Positions 22,735 to 23,766 of a stretch of DNA of 23,766 nucleotides are shown here, in pieces. The DNA is taken from assembly GCA_000444245.1 (NCBI GenBank), contig ATSW01001787.1, forward strand, positions 1 through 23,766, given 5' to 3'. Position numbers and translations under genes: made by a program. Source of the stretch: Botryllus schlosseri. Lineage: Eukaryota; Chordata; Ascidiacea; Stolidobranchia; Styelidae. The first letter of the stretch is position 1; each line of letters starts with the position of its first letter. The notes beneath the pieces are model-generated. The model searched no databases. It saw nothing but the letters and a program-made list of their open reading frames with translations, and was not told the origin of the DNA.

Positions 22735-22887
22735 AATTGAATTCCGGAATAGAAAGATAAACAACTTAAATCAAGTTCAGATCATATCAAATCGGAGTTT
22801 GTTCCAAAGTACGAGAAGGGCAAATGTCTCTACACCGAGCTTGGCTCGTTTCGCACGATACAGTTCTTTCACTGAAGCATTTTCAAT
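22735..22887 (+). repeat. Dispersed repeat family S, copy 3
   Basis: Best-preserved copy: GGCAAATGTC, CACCGAGCTTGGCTCGTTTC, GCACGATACAGTTCTTTC, ACTGAAGCATTTT. Matches 14800-14950 and the minus strand of 6732-6800. Confidence 0.65.
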
Positions 22888-23040
22888 AAAACTATAGAAT
22901 TAAGAATTAGAGTTAAAATGAAAGCATAGAAACATTTCACAAATTAGATTAGAATTAGATTATACTAACATTTCACTCTAATCAGGCTAATTAGACAACT
23001 AGAATTTCTAGTCCAAGTCTTTATGCTAGTATTGCGAAAC

Positions 23041-23281
23041 TTATCATCATCATTGGTTTATTAGCAATTTTATCAGTTCAATACACCACAAAAAATGCGA
23101 TACAATGAAAAGAAAGGAAGATGTCGAAGCGACTAGGAGTTTTCTATGGAATCGCACACCCACCTTGGCCTAGGCGATGTAAAGAGGAGGCATGCACACT
23201 GAATGAAAGTAAAGAAGATGGTATAGAAAAAAGAAGCGACAAGAGATAGGGCGGCATGTCATGGGAAGCGAGATCGATAGG
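23041..23281 (-). mobile_element. LINE 3' end, copy 5
   Basis: Very close to copy 1: the 3' terminus TCATCATCATTGGTTTATTA, then CCACCTTGGCCTAGGCGATG, GGAGGCATGCACACTGAATG and AGGGCGGCATGTCATGGGAA. It stops at AGATCGATAGGT (23281), so it holds only 3' untranslated region. With copy 1 it is among the youngest members here. Confidence 0.88.
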
Positions 23282-23766
23282 TACGAGACATCGGGTTTGA
23301 AACAAAGCCATTAACACCAAAACGGAAACGCGCACCTTTATTGTTGGACAATTAAGGAAACTGCTAAATACGAGTCGAAATAGAACTGCTATATGAGGTG
23401 GAGCACAGTTTCTGGAGAGAATGTATGTCGAATCGTAGCCTTAACTGTACACTGTACACAGTGTACAACCATTCTTACATGAGAACCTTTCAGATTATCA
23501 TTATATACTCGTGTGGGTATTTTTGCTAAATACACAAATGCGCATCGCTATCGCATGAATTAAAGTCAAATCCTGTTGGTAAGAATTAATTGATTAGTCG
23601 TGCACCGTATAGTGCACGTTATTCGGCCTATCGATCCTCATGTTGGCATCACAACGCTTCACGAGCCTACTATTACCTTCGTGGCCTGCTCTTCCCTGTA
23701 AAGTCAGCCCCGTTGTAGCCTAGACCTATACTTAGTATCATAGTTGGACAATAGACAGTAGGGGCC
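23282..23766. other. Window end, two hairpins, no gene
   Basis: No coding sequence recognised. Two perfect short hairpins stand out: TGTACACTG / CAGTGTACA (23446-23467, loop TACA) and CGTGCAC / GTGCACG (23599-23618, 6-base loop). Their role, if any, is unknown. Confidence 0.5.

Noticed and set aside
1-23766. Retrovirus-like or other capsid-bearing elements
   Set aside because: I saw no long terminal repeats and no gag, protease, integrase or envelope features. The reverse-transcriptase traces are LINE C-termini.

Overview
The window is animal nuclear DNA with two intron-bearing host genes on the + strand, set in a dense field of non-autonomous transposons and tandem repeats. Splice sites are canonical GT..AG, exons are short, and both proteins are metazoan-type orthologues. 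The organism is probably an invertebrate deuterostome; a tunicate would fit. The species cannot be fixed from the sequence, and I saw no rRNA, clear tRNA, CRISPR or retrovirus-like element.

Layout. 1-2635 is a satellite region: a 41-bp repeat lattice in forward orientation (1-297), a small hAT transposon (596-1366), and the same lattice inverted (1470-2460), interrupted by a LINE 3' end. The lattice decays into 9-bp repeats that stop about 20 bp before a start codon. 2636-4403 is a two-exon dephospho-CoA kinase domain gene (DCAKD, 226 aa; last step of coenzyme A synthesis). 4902-18086 is a ten-exon NUB1 gene (NEDD8 ultimate buster 1, 599 aa), with a ubiquitin-like domain and three UBA domains; it delivers NEDD8/ubiquitin conjugates to the proteasome. 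Every long NUB1 intron carries transposons. Intron 3 holds three hAT elements nested inside each other, each with a perfect 8-bp target duplication. Intron 4 is nearly filled by a structure bounded by ~115-bp inverted repeats. 18087-23766 is gene-poor and repeat-rich: LINE 3' ends, a TA-flanked MITE, a 136-bp hAT MITE, one isolated exon-like segment, and unrecognised sequence.

How the genes relate. DCAKD and NUB1 lie head to tail with 498 bp between them. They belong to different pathways, and nothing in the sequence shows joint control. I found no new enzymatic or defence system. The most notable content is structural: the triple hAT nest, the phase-locked 41-bp satellite, the inverted-repeat intron, and small hairpin modules shared by unrelated elements.
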